In this document: one piece after another, positions 19,246-26,264 of the stretch
How positions within the stretch are numbered: position 1 is the first letter of the stretch
How the letters are laid out: each line of letters opens with the position of its first letter
Source: Flavobacteriaceae bacterium
GTDB taxonomy: Bacteria; Bacteroidota; Bacteroidia; Flavobacteriales; Flavobacteriaceae
Assembly (NCBI GenBank): GCA_028280265.1
Contig: JANQMD010000003.1
Coordinates: forward strand, 40,470 to 104,469
Reading direction: 5' to 3'
Length of the DNA: 64,000 nt
Program-made: the position numbers and the translations under genes
Notes under the pieces: generated by a model
Database searches by the model: none
Told to the model about the DNA's origin: nothing
What the model saw: only the letters and a program-made list of their open reading frames with translations

Positions 19246-20280
19246 TTACATTAAAATTCCATTTTTAGCCTCTACTGAAGGAGGTAAGTCTGTTTCTCCT
19301 AACATTTCACGTAAATCTATTTCTATAACTCTACACAACGATAACATAGGAATATCATTTGCCATACCTTGAAATGGGTTTTCTGAGTAATCTCCTACAA
19401 TTTCCATCATTACATATACCCATCCAATTAACGCAGAAATAGGAATTGACATCCAAATTCCCCAGTCTTCTAGTTTCATTAACTCAGGAATCATGCTAAA
19501 AGGTAACAGCATGATAAAAATTCCAACGAAGTAACGACTCATATTAGCATACTGTCTTGGTAATGGAAATTTTTTAATGCGTTCATTCTTTCCTTGCAAT
19601 GTGTAGAAACTTTTGAGGACATTTCCCATTTCCATATGACGGAAATCATCAATCAAACCTTTTTCTCTGAGTTCTTTCAGGTCTCTAGATTGTTCATTAA
19701 TAATTTGTGTCGCGGTATTCACATTGTTAATTAATCTCTCAAGTTCATCTTTGGGTAAAAATTGGGACAGCTCAGTTCTTGTGCGTTCATCATCCAACAA
19801 TCCGATTCCAAATTTATTTTGATAATATTTGGCTTTCTTCGCTACATGACCTCGTTGGCTAACGTGTTCCCAGGGTGTTGGAATTAGCAACTGACTACGA
19901 TGTGCATAAAGCCAACCAATATGTCTGTAAATCAAACGTTCTTTGATTGCTCTAATTTCTTCTTTTGAGACTGATTTTTCTACAAACAAATTGCTTATGT
20001 AGTTATCTACAAACATTCCCCAAGTTCGACTATCATTGACAATTCCGCCCCATATTTTACGGGCTTCCCACATGCGATCATAAGATTGATTGTTTTTGAA
20101 ACCAACATAAAAAGCTACTGCAGTACCGATAACAGATAAAGGCAACCATGGGATTGAAAAATTTATGATTTTAAACTGATATAAGAGCGCAACTGAACTC
20201 ATTAGTAGTAAAAGCCAAATAATGTGTCCTCCTGTCCACTTAATAATTTTTACTGGACTGACGCTTTTTGAAATTTGCAT
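19246..20280 (-). CDS. Bestrophin-family anion channel (UPF0187)
   Basis: 344 aa inner-membrane protein with hydrophobic segments at ~18-38, ~42-60 and ~235-290. The early GFKNNQSYDRMWEAR stretch and the later SYFVG/PFSMIPE-type pore region are characteristic of bacterial bestrophins, which form pentameric chloride-type channels. A single gene on the minus strand, 147 bases upstream of the hydrolase operon; no functional link is evident. A moderate-length protein typical of the family. Confidence 0.88.
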   Translation of the reverse strand: MQISKSVSPVKIIKWTGGHIIWLLLLMSSVALLYQFKIINFSIPWLPLSVIGTAVAFYVGFKNNQSYDRMWEARKIWGGIVNDSRTWGMFVDNYISNLFVEKSVSKEEIRAIKERLIYRHIGWLYAHRSQLLIPTPWEHVSQRGHVAKKAKYYQNKFGIGLLDDERTRTELSQFLPKDELERLINNVNTATQIINEQSRDLKELREKGLIDDFRHMEMGNVLKSFYTLQGKNERIKKFPLPRQYANMSRYFVGIFIMLLPFSMIPELMKLEDWGIWMSIPISALIGWVYVMMEIVGDYSENPFQGMANDIPMLSLCRVIEIDLREMLGETDLPPSVEAKNGILM

Positions 20281-20419
20281 TATATATCATTTAATATGAA
20301 CTTTAAAAGTAAATGATATTCATGTGTTTGTCAACTCTTAATTTTCTGGTAGCTAATTACAAGTGCTGGTGAATTGTGATATGTTTTTTTGCAATTTTAA
20401 TCTTGTGTCCAAACGAAAA

Positions 20420-20443
20420 AAGCAGCTTCTAAAAAAGCTGCTT
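20420..20443 (-). terminator. Original terminator of the tRNA-Met gene, displaced by the island
   Basis: AAGCAGCTT (20420-20428) pairs with AAGCTGCTT (20435-20443). On the minus strand a run of T follows (complement of A at 20416-20421). It lies 6 bases beyond the left copy of the tRNA 3' end, exactly where a terminator of the uninterrupted tRNA would be. Confidence 0.7.
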
Positions 20444-20449
20444 TTCTTT

Positions 20450-20492
20450 GTAGCGAAGGGGGGACTTGAACCCCCGACCTCAGGGTTATGAA
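20450..20492 (-). repeat. Island attachment repeat, left copy (tRNA-Met 3' fragment)
   Basis: A 43-bp perfect direct repeat of 29307-29349. It comprises the tRNA sequence from the anticodon loop to the discriminator base, without the 5' half. This is the duplicated target of a tyrosine-integrase insertion. Confidence 0.93.
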
Positions 20493-20504
20493 AGAAACGG
20501 TAAT

Positions 20505-20582
20505 TGACTCTGTATGAAGTTAAATAACTTTAAATAAGTGATTTATGAAAAATAGAATCTCAAAAAACTTCATACAAAGTCA
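20505..20582. repeat. Inverted repeat beside the left attachment site
   Basis: TGACTCTGTATGAAGTT at 20505-20521 and its inverted copy at 20566-20582 match at 16 of 17 bases. Their position between the attachment core and the integrase gene suits arm-type integrase or excision-factor binding sites, by inference. Confidence 0.55.
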
Positions 20583-20598
20583 TATAAAACCACCATTT

Positions 20599-20616
20599 GT
20601 TGTCCAATAGTTGTCC
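20599..20616 (+). repeat. Putative integrase arm site, left (GTTGTCCAATAGTTGTCC)
   Basis: 17 of 18 bases recur in the same orientation at 29241-29258, near the other island end. Each copy is a tandem of two TTGTCC-like hexamers. In the excised circle both would flank the joined attachment site. Confidence 0.55.
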
Positions 20617-20633
20617 AGTAATTTGTATCTTTG
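20600..20633 (+). promoter_or_regulatory. Promoter of the integrase gene
   Basis: TTG at 20600-20602, 23 bases, then TATCTTTG at 20626-20633, a full match to the TAnnTTTG box. It overlaps the putative arm site, so integrase binding could repress its own transcription. Confidence 0.45.
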
Positions 20634-20672
20634 AAAAAAAAGGAAAAGCGCCCCCCAAAGAAACACAAAATT

Positions 20673-21884
20673 ATGGTCACTCTCAAAGCTACCCTGAAAA
20701 AGAGCCCAGACAAAGCTGGGCACTATCCACTGGTGATTCGCATTACTAAGGATCGGAAATCAGTTTTTATCACAACTAATCAACGCATTGATGCCAAACA
20801 TTGGGACAATACCAATCACCGCGTCAGGAAATCACACCCAACCAGTCAACGGCTCAATAACTATCTCAATCGTCAGGTTGCCGAAGTCCACGATTACGCC
20901 TTATCCGTACTCCAAACCAACCCGCACATCACGGCGCTACAGATTAAGCATCAGTACCAAGCCCAAACCCAAGCGACGGACTTTTTTACCTTTGCCGAGC
21001 AACATTTACAACGTCTAAAAGACCGCAAGCAAATCAATCAGTACAACATTGTCCAAGGGGGACTCAAAATTTGGAGAAATTTTGTACAACAAGATTTCTT
21101 ACCCCTCACGACCATAACTGTTCCGTATCTCGAACACTTTGAAGCCCATCTCAAACAACAGCGCAACGCTTCGCCGAGAACCGTGATGAATTATTTTATC
21201 CTGATACGAACCATCTATAACCGAGCCATTAATCAAGGCCACATTGATCGCCAACACTATCCATTTGGCAAAGGGAAAATCCAAATTAAACTCCCCGAAT
21301 CAGAAAAAGTTGGCCTCAATAAAGCTGAAGTAGAAAAATTAGAACACATAGACACGCTGACCCCCGCCCAAAACCATGCTAGGCGCGTCTGGTTGCTCAG
21401 TTTTTATCTGGCTGGAGTCAGAGTAGGGGATTTACTCCAGATGCAGTGGCAGGACGTCAGAGACGGACGATTGTATTATCGGATGAACAAAAACCAGAAA
21501 CTCGTGTCCTTAAAAATTCCCCAAAAAGCCCAAGCCATTTTAGATCACTACGAAGCCGACAAGCAGAGCCCACAAGATTTTGTCCTCCCGAACCTGAAAG
21601 GCACCAACCGCCACAATCCGACAGAACTTGCGACCAGAATCAAAACCATTACCAGAAATCTCAATCGCCATCTCGAGAAAATCAGAGAAAAAACGGGTAT
21701 AGACAAGAATCTGTCTATGCATATTGCCCGTCATACGTTTGGGAGTTTGGCAGGGGGAAGTATCCCGATCCAAGTCCTCCAAAAGCTCTATCGCCATTCC
21801 TCGATCACGACCACCGTCAATTATCAACGCAATTTTATCCACGAGGAAACCGATGAAGCGCTCGAAAAGGTGGTGAATTTTTAG
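20673..21884 (+). CDS. Tyrosine recombinase (integrase) of the tRNA-Met island
   Basis: 403 aa. Order: arm-DNA-binding domain (start TLKATLKKSPDKAGHYPLVI), core-binding SAM-like domain (~95-195), catalytic domain. The catalytic residues are visible: Arg in LAGVRVGDLL, HIARH..G with the Arg, a histidine in YRHSSITTT and Tyr in VNYQR. The frame is open back to a TTG at 20631, but that overlaps the -7 promoter box, so ATG 20673 is preferred. Codons are richer in G/C than in flanking genes, which suggests recent transfer. It sits directly inside the left attachment repeat and reads inward. Confidence 0.92.
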   Translation: MVTLKATLKKSPDKAGHYPLVIRITKDRKSVFITTNQRIDAKHWDNTNHRVRKSHPTSQRLNNYLNRQVAEVHDYALSVLQTNPHITALQIKHQYQAQTQATDFFTFAEQHLQRLKDRKQINQYNIVQGGLKIWRNFVQQDFLPLTTITVPYLEHFEAHLKQQRNASPRTVMNYFILIRTIYNRAINQGHIDRQHYPFGKGKIQIKLPESEKVGLNKAEVEKLEHIDTLTPAQNHARRVWLLSFYLAGVRVGDLLQMQWQDVRDGRLYYRMNKNQKLVSLKIPQKAQAILDHYEADKQSPQDFVLPNLKGTNRHNPTELATRIKTITRNLNRHLEKIREKTGIDKNLSMHIARHTFGSLAGGSIPIQVLQKLYRHSSITTTVNYQRNFIHEETDEALEKVVNF

Positions 21885-22145
21885 AACGGACTCCCCAGAA
21901 AGAGGGAGAAGAAAATTTCCTTTATTCTGGGGATTGTTTCGCGCTGTATGAATGTCTACATTTATTGAAAAAAGAGTTGTAGAGACGAAAGAGGGCTAGT
22001 CACCCGAAGTCAAAAGCATGTGAAACACTGTTTGCAAGACACGAAAAATAGAACAGTCGCGGAACCGAAAAGTGAATGAGTAGGAAATTGTTTAATCAAG
22101 AAGAAGTCGAAAAAGAAAGTGACTTTTTTCCAAAATTTTAGAACT
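21885..22145. other. Non-coding gap after the integrase
   Basis: No gene is seen. It holds a 9-bp inverted repeat (TCCCCAGAA paired with TTCTGGGGA, around 21893-21945) just after the integrase stop, without a T tract, and weaker hairpins further right. Confidence 0.4.
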
Positions 22146-22832
22146 ATGAAAATTTTATCATCATTACGAAAGCCATATTTAGCCAGTTTTTTAGCAGGGG
22201 TAGTGCTCTTTGTTTCGTGTAAGCAAGAAGCCCTTATTGAGAGTCCTGAAATGAGTTTTCATTACGAAATATTTGAAACATATAGAGGGGCAAGATTCAA
22301 AGTTGATGTTCCAAAAAATATTTTCGATATGCCAGAAGAACAAGAAAAATATCAAAGGATTATCAATATTATTAATCAAGATTTGGGATCAGATATTTCA
22401 CTCACAGAACTTGATAAAAATCGTATTCAAAGCGTTGTATTAAAAAATAGGAAAGCTATTTCTCTCGATGACCTTTTAAATAATACTGACAAAAACCTCA
22501 TTGCTGAGTTTGAGAATAACCTTAGACAAGGAGATTTTGATTCAGCTCTTAAAAAATTTGAGCAAAACGTACTTGCGCTCAAGGTCGATGAAGTTGATTT
22601 TGAGCGATATAATGAATTTGCCAACATTATTCGTTTGGTAGAGAGTCAAGAGCCAGGATTTTTTACAAAAGGACTGTTTTCACGAGACCCGTGTGGAGAT
22701 GCGATTTTATCATATACCCTTGCGACTCTAGCCTTAGGTTCTTGTGGATTTGTGCCAATTCTTTGCTACATAGCCATCGCAAATAAAGTAAGGACTTTTA
22801 AAAATATGATTGATGCTTGTGGAAACGCTTAA
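22146..22832 (+). CDS. Lipoprotein of unknown function with Cys-rich hydrophobic tail
   Basis: 228 aa from the ATG at 22146; the upstream ATG at 22119 would spoil the signal peptide. Signal peptide with lipobox FVSC. The central part is helical and charged. The last ~45 residues are hydrophobic with four spaced cysteines (DPCGDAI, GSCGF, ILCYI, DACGNA). I do not recognise the family. The tail resembles in style the cysteine-patterned hydrophobic ends of some bacteriocin-like precursors, but this is only a resemblance. A 4-TM protein gene follows after 12 bases, suggesting a two-gene unit (for example effector and partner). Confidence 0.7.
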   Translation: MKILSSLRKPYLASFLAGVVLFVSCKQEALIESPEMSFHYEIFETYRGARFKVDVPKNIFDMPEEQEKYQRIINIINQDLGSDISLTELDKNRIQSVVLKNRKAISLDDLLNNTDKNLIAEFENNLRQGDFDSALKKFEQNVLALKVDEVDFERYNEFANIIRLVESQEPGFFTKGLFSRDPCGDAILSYTLATLALGSCGFVPILCYIAIANKVRTFKNMIDACGNA

Positions 22833-22844
22833 AATTACAGAGAT

Positions 22845-23270
22845 ATGAAAAATTCCTTAAAAATTATTTTACCAATAGCGACTGGAGTTGGGATTATTGT
22901 TTCTATACGTTTTTTGATACGATCAATTCAGCAAATAGATTTGAATAATGGAGACTTTGTGAGTAGTACTGCTCTTTTTGTGTCTACACTTACTTCAATA
23001 GTGATAATGATATACACGCTTCGGCAGATTTATCTGAAGGAAAACCAGCGGCCAAAATTGTTTTTTGCTCAATTTCCGATGATTCTGATGTTGATATACG
23101 TCACAACTGCCTTGGATGTTGTGTTATTCCATGTTTTTTCTTTTGGAATAAGAAATGTTTCCCATATTTGGGAACATATTACGACCGTTTTATTCGCCCT
23201 TTTTTGTACCGTTTGTGTTATTGTTATGCTCAGGCAGAATAATAGATACAAACAATTAGGAGAAGAGTGA
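22845..23270 (+). CDS. Small four-helix membrane protein of unknown function
   Basis: 141 aa with four probable membrane helices (~8-28, ~42-62, ~75-98, ~110-128) and a basic/polar C-terminus. No recognised domain. It follows the Cys-tailed lipoprotein by 12 bases and shares its terminator, so the two are almost surely co-expressed. An immunity or assembly partner is possible, but nothing in the sequence proves it. Confidence 0.7.
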   Translation: MKNSLKIILPIATGVGIIVSIRFLIRSIQQIDLNNGDFVSSTALFVSTLTSIVIMIYTLRQIYLKENQRPKLFFAQFPMILMLIYVTTALDVVLFHVFSFGIRNVSHIWEHITTVLFALFCTVCVIVMLRQNNRYKQLGEE

Positions 23271-23325
23271 TTTGTCTAGCCGTCTCATAAAAATATTTTT
23301 TGATGTACGTATCGAAAAATTGAGA

Positions 23326-23355
23326 AAGAGTTGCTTCACAAGCAGCTCTTTTTTT
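23326..23355 (+). terminator. Terminator of the lipoprotein/membrane-protein pair
   Basis: An 11-bp stem with one G-T pair (23326-23336 with 23340-23350), a 3-base loop and seven T. Confidence 0.85.
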
Positions 23356-23382
23356 GAGTATATAATACTGAAATAGGGGGTG

Positions 23383-23463
23383 CCAGTTTGCATCTTTTCC
23401 GGGAAACATTCGTTTCTGAGAAAAGATACTCGCACTGGTCTAAGGGGCTCCCTTAGAAAACCC
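23383..23463 (+). other. Two-hairpin structured element, copy A
   Basis: Stem CCAGT/ACTGG (23383-23387 with 23434-23438), a GC-containing internal loop, stem ATCTTTTC/GAAAAGAT (23392-23399 with 23420-23427), apical GAAAC/GTTTC. Immediately after comes hairpin TCTAAGGG/CCCTTAGA (23439-23446 with 23450-23457), then AAACCC. The same plan with different stem sequences recurs at 24050 and, inverted, at 29098. Function unknown; non-coding. Confidence 0.7.
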
Positions 23464-23499
23464 GTAAACGACGCGCATAAAAAGTGGTTTAATTTTTGC

Positions 23500-23507
23500 T
23501 ATCTTTG
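23500..23507 (+). promoter_or_regulatory. -7 promoter box of the toxin-antitoxin operon
   Basis: TATCTTTG, a full match to TAnnTTTG, 18 bases before the antitoxin ATG at 23526. Confidence 0.45.
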
Positions 23508-23525
23508 ATCTATACTCGAAACACT

Positions 23526-23744
23526 ATGACGACTATAACGATCAAAAACGGCGAATTATCTCGAACAGAATTTGAAAGTTTAGAAGATTTGCAAATCGAA
23601 TTGGCACTCCAACAAGAGCAGTTTGAGCTGACAAATGACCATAAACAAATTCTGGATGAGCGTCTTATCCAAGCTGATAAAAACCTCGATCAAGGTCTGT
23701 CTTGGCAGAAAGTAAAAGCCGATTTGCGCCGTAAACATGGTTAA
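23526..23744 (+). CDS. Antitoxin of a ParE-type toxin-antitoxin pair
   Basis: 72 aa from ATG 23526; the open frame from 23496 starts at a TTG that overlaps the promoter box. It is acidic and helical and ends in LSWQKVKADLRRKHG, a tail typical of RelB/ParD-like unstable antitoxins that wrap the toxin. It overlaps the toxin start by 8 bases, so translation is coupled. It probably also represses the operon promoter. The whole pair is flanked by two copies of the two-hairpin element. Confidence 0.8.
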   Translation: MTTITIKNGELSRTEFESLEDLQIELALQQEQFELTNDHKQILDERLIQADKNLDQGLSWQKVKADLRRKHG

Positions 23745-24033
23745 TCTATCGATTCTACCTCTTGCGCAAGGAGATATCCAAGCCTTGGTCGATTATTACG
23801 ACGCCATTTCCCCGAAGTTAACGGATTTGTTTTTGTCTGAACTAGACAGGGCTTTTGAAGCTATTGTTGATTATCCAGAAGCCTACCAGAAACGCTACAA
23901 GGAAGTACGAGTGATATTTCTTAAGCGGTTTTCTCTCGGGGTTTATTACAAATTATACGGAAAAAAAGCTGTTGTTCTAGGGGTATTACATACCAGTCAA
24001 CACCCAGAAATTTGGAAAAAACGGACTCAATAA
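23737..24033 (+). CDS. RelE/ParE-family toxin
   Basis: 98 aa with the ParE-type start (LSILPLAQGDIQALVDYYDAI), a central helix pair, and the strand pattern VRVIFLKRFSLGVYYKLYGKKAVVLGVLHTSQHP that characterises ParE/RelE folds. Members block gyrase or cleave mRNA; I cannot tell which from the sequence. It is intact, 8 bases overlapping its antitoxin, and most likely stabilises the island. Confidence 0.88.
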   Translation: MVNLSILPLAQGDIQALVDYYDAISPKLTDLFLSELDRAFEAIVDYPEAYQKRYKEVRVIFLKRFSLGVYYKLYGKKAVVLGVLHTSQHPEIWKKRTQ

Positions 24034-24049
24034 GTCGGAAACGCCTCCG

Positions 24050-24123
24050 CAAGTATGCAAGTTTTACGGAGAAAAACCGTAAAACAATTTGCGACTTGGT
24101 CAGGGGAAGCCCCTGACAACCCC
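24050..24123 (+). other. Two-hairpin structured element, copy B
   Basis: CAAGT/ACTTG (24050-24054 with 24094-24098), a GC internal step, GTTTTACGG/CCGTAAAAC (24061-24069 with 24077-24085), then hairpin GTCAGGGG/CCCCTGAC (24099-24106 with 24110-24117) and AACCCC. Same layout as copies A and C, with compensatory base changes. Confidence 0.7.
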
Positions 24124-24169
24124 AAAAATATTTGACAATATTTTTCTAGGTTATGATACTGTTGCTATA

Positions 24170-24370
24170 AGCCAAGGACGGAAAATTGCGCGGTAACGCT
24201 CTTTTCTCCTCACCCTCTGGTATTAGATTGCAACGACGATCTAATTATTGACCTTTGTAAGGTTGGTATTGTCGTTGCAATGTCTCGCTCTCGGGCGAGA
24301 TGACTCGAAAGGGTCGCCAGCCTTACTGAGGTCAATTTCTGTAAGGTTTTCATTGCTTCTTAGCGTTTTT
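24170..24370 (+). other. Highly structured non-coding segment (candidate ncRNA or DNA site)
   Basis: An 11-bp perfect inverted repeat (ATTGCAACGAC 24227-24237 with 24271-24281) encloses an arm (24247-24266) that can pair with 24317-24336 over 20 positions with 17 Watson-Crick, two G-T pairs and one mismatch. In addition there are hairpins TCTCGC/GCGAGA (24283-24300) and CCTTAC/GTAAGG (24321-24346). The pairings exclude each other or form a knot. The orientation of any transcript is unknown; it precedes a small plus-strand ORF. Confidence 0.55.
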
Positions 24371-24374
24371 CCTT

Positions 24375-24518
24375 ATGGATACACACAATTGGTTTTCCCA
24401 TCGCCTGAATCAAGAAATTGATTTAACGAAACTTCCACAATCAGAGTTAATTGCAGAAGTGTTGCAAGAACGGTTAGAATTGTTGGCTTTTGAGGAAAAT
24501 TTGCAAAACAAGAAATAG
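24375..24518 (+). CDS. Small hypothetical protein (47 aa)
   Basis: An ATG-started ORF reading MDTHNWFSHRLNQEIDLTKL and ending LAFEENLQNKK, too short for routine gene calling. The sequence is plausible for a compact helical protein, with an amphipathic Leu/Glu pattern. It follows the structured segment directly, which could be its leader. No family recognised; coding status is uncertain. Confidence 0.4.
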   Translation: MDTHNWFSHRLNQEIDLTKLPQSELIAEVLQERLELLAFEENLQNKK

Positions 24519-25126
24519 AATATATTTCATCACTCTTTTTTATCTTTTTTTCGTCAAAAAGCTCCCGAATCCATTGGTTCTCACCAAAGAAATAGGAACC
24601 AATGATTCTGGTGCGTTTGAAATGCTAAAAATTCATTTCTTTTTTGTTTCATTTGAGCTTCGTTAGGGCTTCATTTGGGCTCATGCAGGTGAAATACAAA
24701 AACAGCTCCAGTCTCTATTGTTACTACATTTCTTGGAAATGTTTTGTCTTAAATAACCTCCAATAAGAAGATTATTCTTCTGTTCCATCAGAATTCTCTT
24801 CTTATTCTCGGTTCCAAAGCCGAGGAGAACCATACTGACAAAGTCGAATAGAGAAATAATGGTTGTGCAGGATTTTTTTGAGAGCAAGACCACCCCAAAC
24901 AAACGAATTTCTGGCTTCGGGTGAAAATTCATTTGTTTGGGGCGGTTATGAAAAAAACGAAAAACAGAAAAAATTTAGACCTGTCCGCCTCTGGAGGAGA
25001 ACTTTCACAAAGGGATTCCAAAGGGAGTATCTCTTTGGCAAGGTCGCAATAGTGAAGGATTACCGGAACAATTGCTATCTTGCTCTGCTTTTTTTGGTGG
25101 AATTTTTTAGTTGGTTTTTTGGCAAA
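24519..25126. other. Gene-free, hairpin-rich stretch of the island
   Basis: No convincing gene. It has two strong inverted repeats. GAAT-C-CATTGGTTC (24567-24580) pairs with GAACCAATGATTC (24596-24608) over 13 bp with one bulge. CCCCAAACAAACGAATTT (24893-24910) pairs with 24925-24942 over 17 of 18 bases. A weaker CCAAAG/CTTTGG palindrome lies near 25020-25040. Short ORFs here have no protein-like composition. Confidence 0.5.
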
Positions 25127-25411
25127 TTACGGAATAAGATGAGATACAATAGAAGCAGCTTTACCTATTAAACTTCTTATTTTTTCTTTTCCAGTTTTCT
25201 TTCTTGCTTCTTCTTCATCTATAGCTTCTTGTCTTATTTCCATGAGACGGTTTCTCATTCTATTAATATCCTCTTCGGAATGAATTCTCATTGGGATAAT
25301 AGACATTTTTCCTGTTGATTTATTGGTCATTTCAACATCGTATATGTCAGTACCACTGATCTCAGGAAATTTAAAATCAAAACTTGGAAGTATTTCTCTT
25401 TCTTCTTTCAT
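25127..25411 (-). CDS. Hypothetical protein (94 aa)
   Basis: A mostly helical, charged protein; the second half (EDINRMRNRLMEIRQEAIDEEEARKK) looks like a coiled coil, and it ends in a short hydrophobic stretch. It has an ATG start 2 bases after the stop of the preceding minus-strand ORF at 25414, so the two are co-transcribed. No family recognised. Confidence 0.55.
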   Translation of the reverse strand: MKEEREILPSFDFKFPEISGTDIYDVEMTNKSTGKMSIIPMRIHSEEDINRMRNRLMEIRQEAIDEEEARKKTGKEKIRSLIGKAASIVSHLIP

Positions 25412-25413
25412 AC

Positions 25414-25743
25414 TTAAGAAACGTTTTTTAAGAGTGAATATTTTTGAGCAAGACTAATGGATACTAATGATAGTATGTCGATATCAACCCTTCTGTCAAA
25501 GGTATTCTTTTTTTTAGAATCAATACATATAATGCCCTCTAAATAATATTGATCGTGTTCAATATTTTCTGATATTAGAGGTAAAACTATTGTGCTTTTG
25601 TAAGGGAGGTTCCACTTCTTACGTATTTTTTTTCTTTTTACAAGAGGGTTTTTTGTTTCATTTATTTCTCTAATAGTAGAATCACTTATCCTGCTGTTAG
25701 TATAGCCAAAATGATTTATAAGATTGTATGAGAAATAGGTCAC
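25414..25743 (-). CDS. Hypothetical protein, possible GAF-like fragment (109 aa)
   Basis: GTG start at 25743; no better start is visible. The pattern STIVLPLISEN..YLEGIICIDSKKKNTFDRRVDIDILSLVSISLAQ looks like the C-terminal strands and final helix of a GAF-type sensory domain, with the usual N-terminal half missing. It may therefore be a 5'-truncated gene. It is coupled to the 94-aa ORF downstream. The GAF resemblance is by eye only. Confidence 0.5.
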   Translation of the reverse strand: MTYFSYNLINHFGYTNSRISDSTIREINETKNPLVKRKKIRKKWNLPYKSTIVLPLISENIEHDQYYLEGIICIDSKKKNTFDRRVDIDILSLVSISLAQKYSLLKNVS

Positions 25744-25823
25744 TGTCTCACGCTTCTTTCTTTTGGTAAATCAAAGTTTTATGACTTCTGACGAGACAGC
25801 AGGGGATTTTAAAACATTTTTAT

Positions 25824-26264
25824 ATGAGAGGATTTTTAACAGCCGTGTTTCTTTTAGCGGTTATTTGCGGAGTTATTTGGGGATTTCAGCCAAGAGCGTG
25901 CCCAAAATGTGGTGGGAAAGGTCAGTTTTCGAGACAGGTTGAAAACAAAAAAACGTGTAGCACGTGTAAAGGGAACCGAAAGGTTCATTGTGATTACTAC
26001 CGTACAGGAGAAGAGTCGTATATCGAGTGCAAATCTGGGGTAGCGCACAGGTATTTTAAAACGAAGAAGTGGCTTTTTAATCAAAACCCGTCTTATTATT
26101 TGTACGATAGTTATACGTGCCCTCAGTGCAATGGGACAAAGTTGAAAAATTGTAGTAGCTGTAAGGGCTATGGCTATTTTACAACTACGAGTACGGAGTA
26201 TGACACTGATTACTTTTGCGATGGTGGGGGCGAGGTGACGAATTTTAAGGTGTTGTTTGACTAA
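25824..26264 (+). CDS. Membrane-anchored CxxCxGxG zinc-finger protein
   Basis: 146 aa. An N-terminal hydrophobic segment (~3-22) is followed by DnaJ-type zinc-binding repeats: CPKCGGKGQF, CSTCKGNRKVHC, CPQCNGTK and CSSCKGYGYF. No J domain is present, so it is not DnaJ itself; the repeats would bind zinc and perhaps unfolded protein or RNA. Its stop codon overlaps that of the convergent serine recombinase, and its terminator lies inside that gene. Role unknown. Confidence 0.7.
   Translation: MRGFLTAVFLLAVICGVIWGFQPRACPKCGGKGQFSRQVENKKTCSTCKGNRKVHCDYYRTGEESYIECKSGVAHRYFKTKKWLFNQNPSYYLYDSYTCPQCNGTKLKNCSSCKGYGYFTTTSTEYDTDYFCDGGGEVTNFKVLFD

Noticed and set aside
21940..22000. A fourth copy of the two-hairpin element after the integrase
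   Set aside because: A TCTACA/TGTAGA stem and a GGG/CCC hairpin are present, but the spacing, GC internal loop and direct junction of the hairpins do not match the other three copies.
23383..24123. Integron attC sites flanking the toxin-antitoxin genes
   Set aside because: The cassette-like layout fits, but no GTTRRRY/RYYYAAC core ends are seen, each element carries an extra second hairpin, and the integrase is not IntI-like. I keep them as an unassigned element family.
24681..24932. 83-codon minus-strand ORF in the island
   Set aside because: It lies across a strong palindrome, its composition is not protein-like, and it has no neighbour on the same strand.
24863..25171. 102-codon plus-strand ORF
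   Set aside because: Runs through the 18-bp palindrome and into the 3' end of the 94-aa minus-strand gene. No family resemblance.
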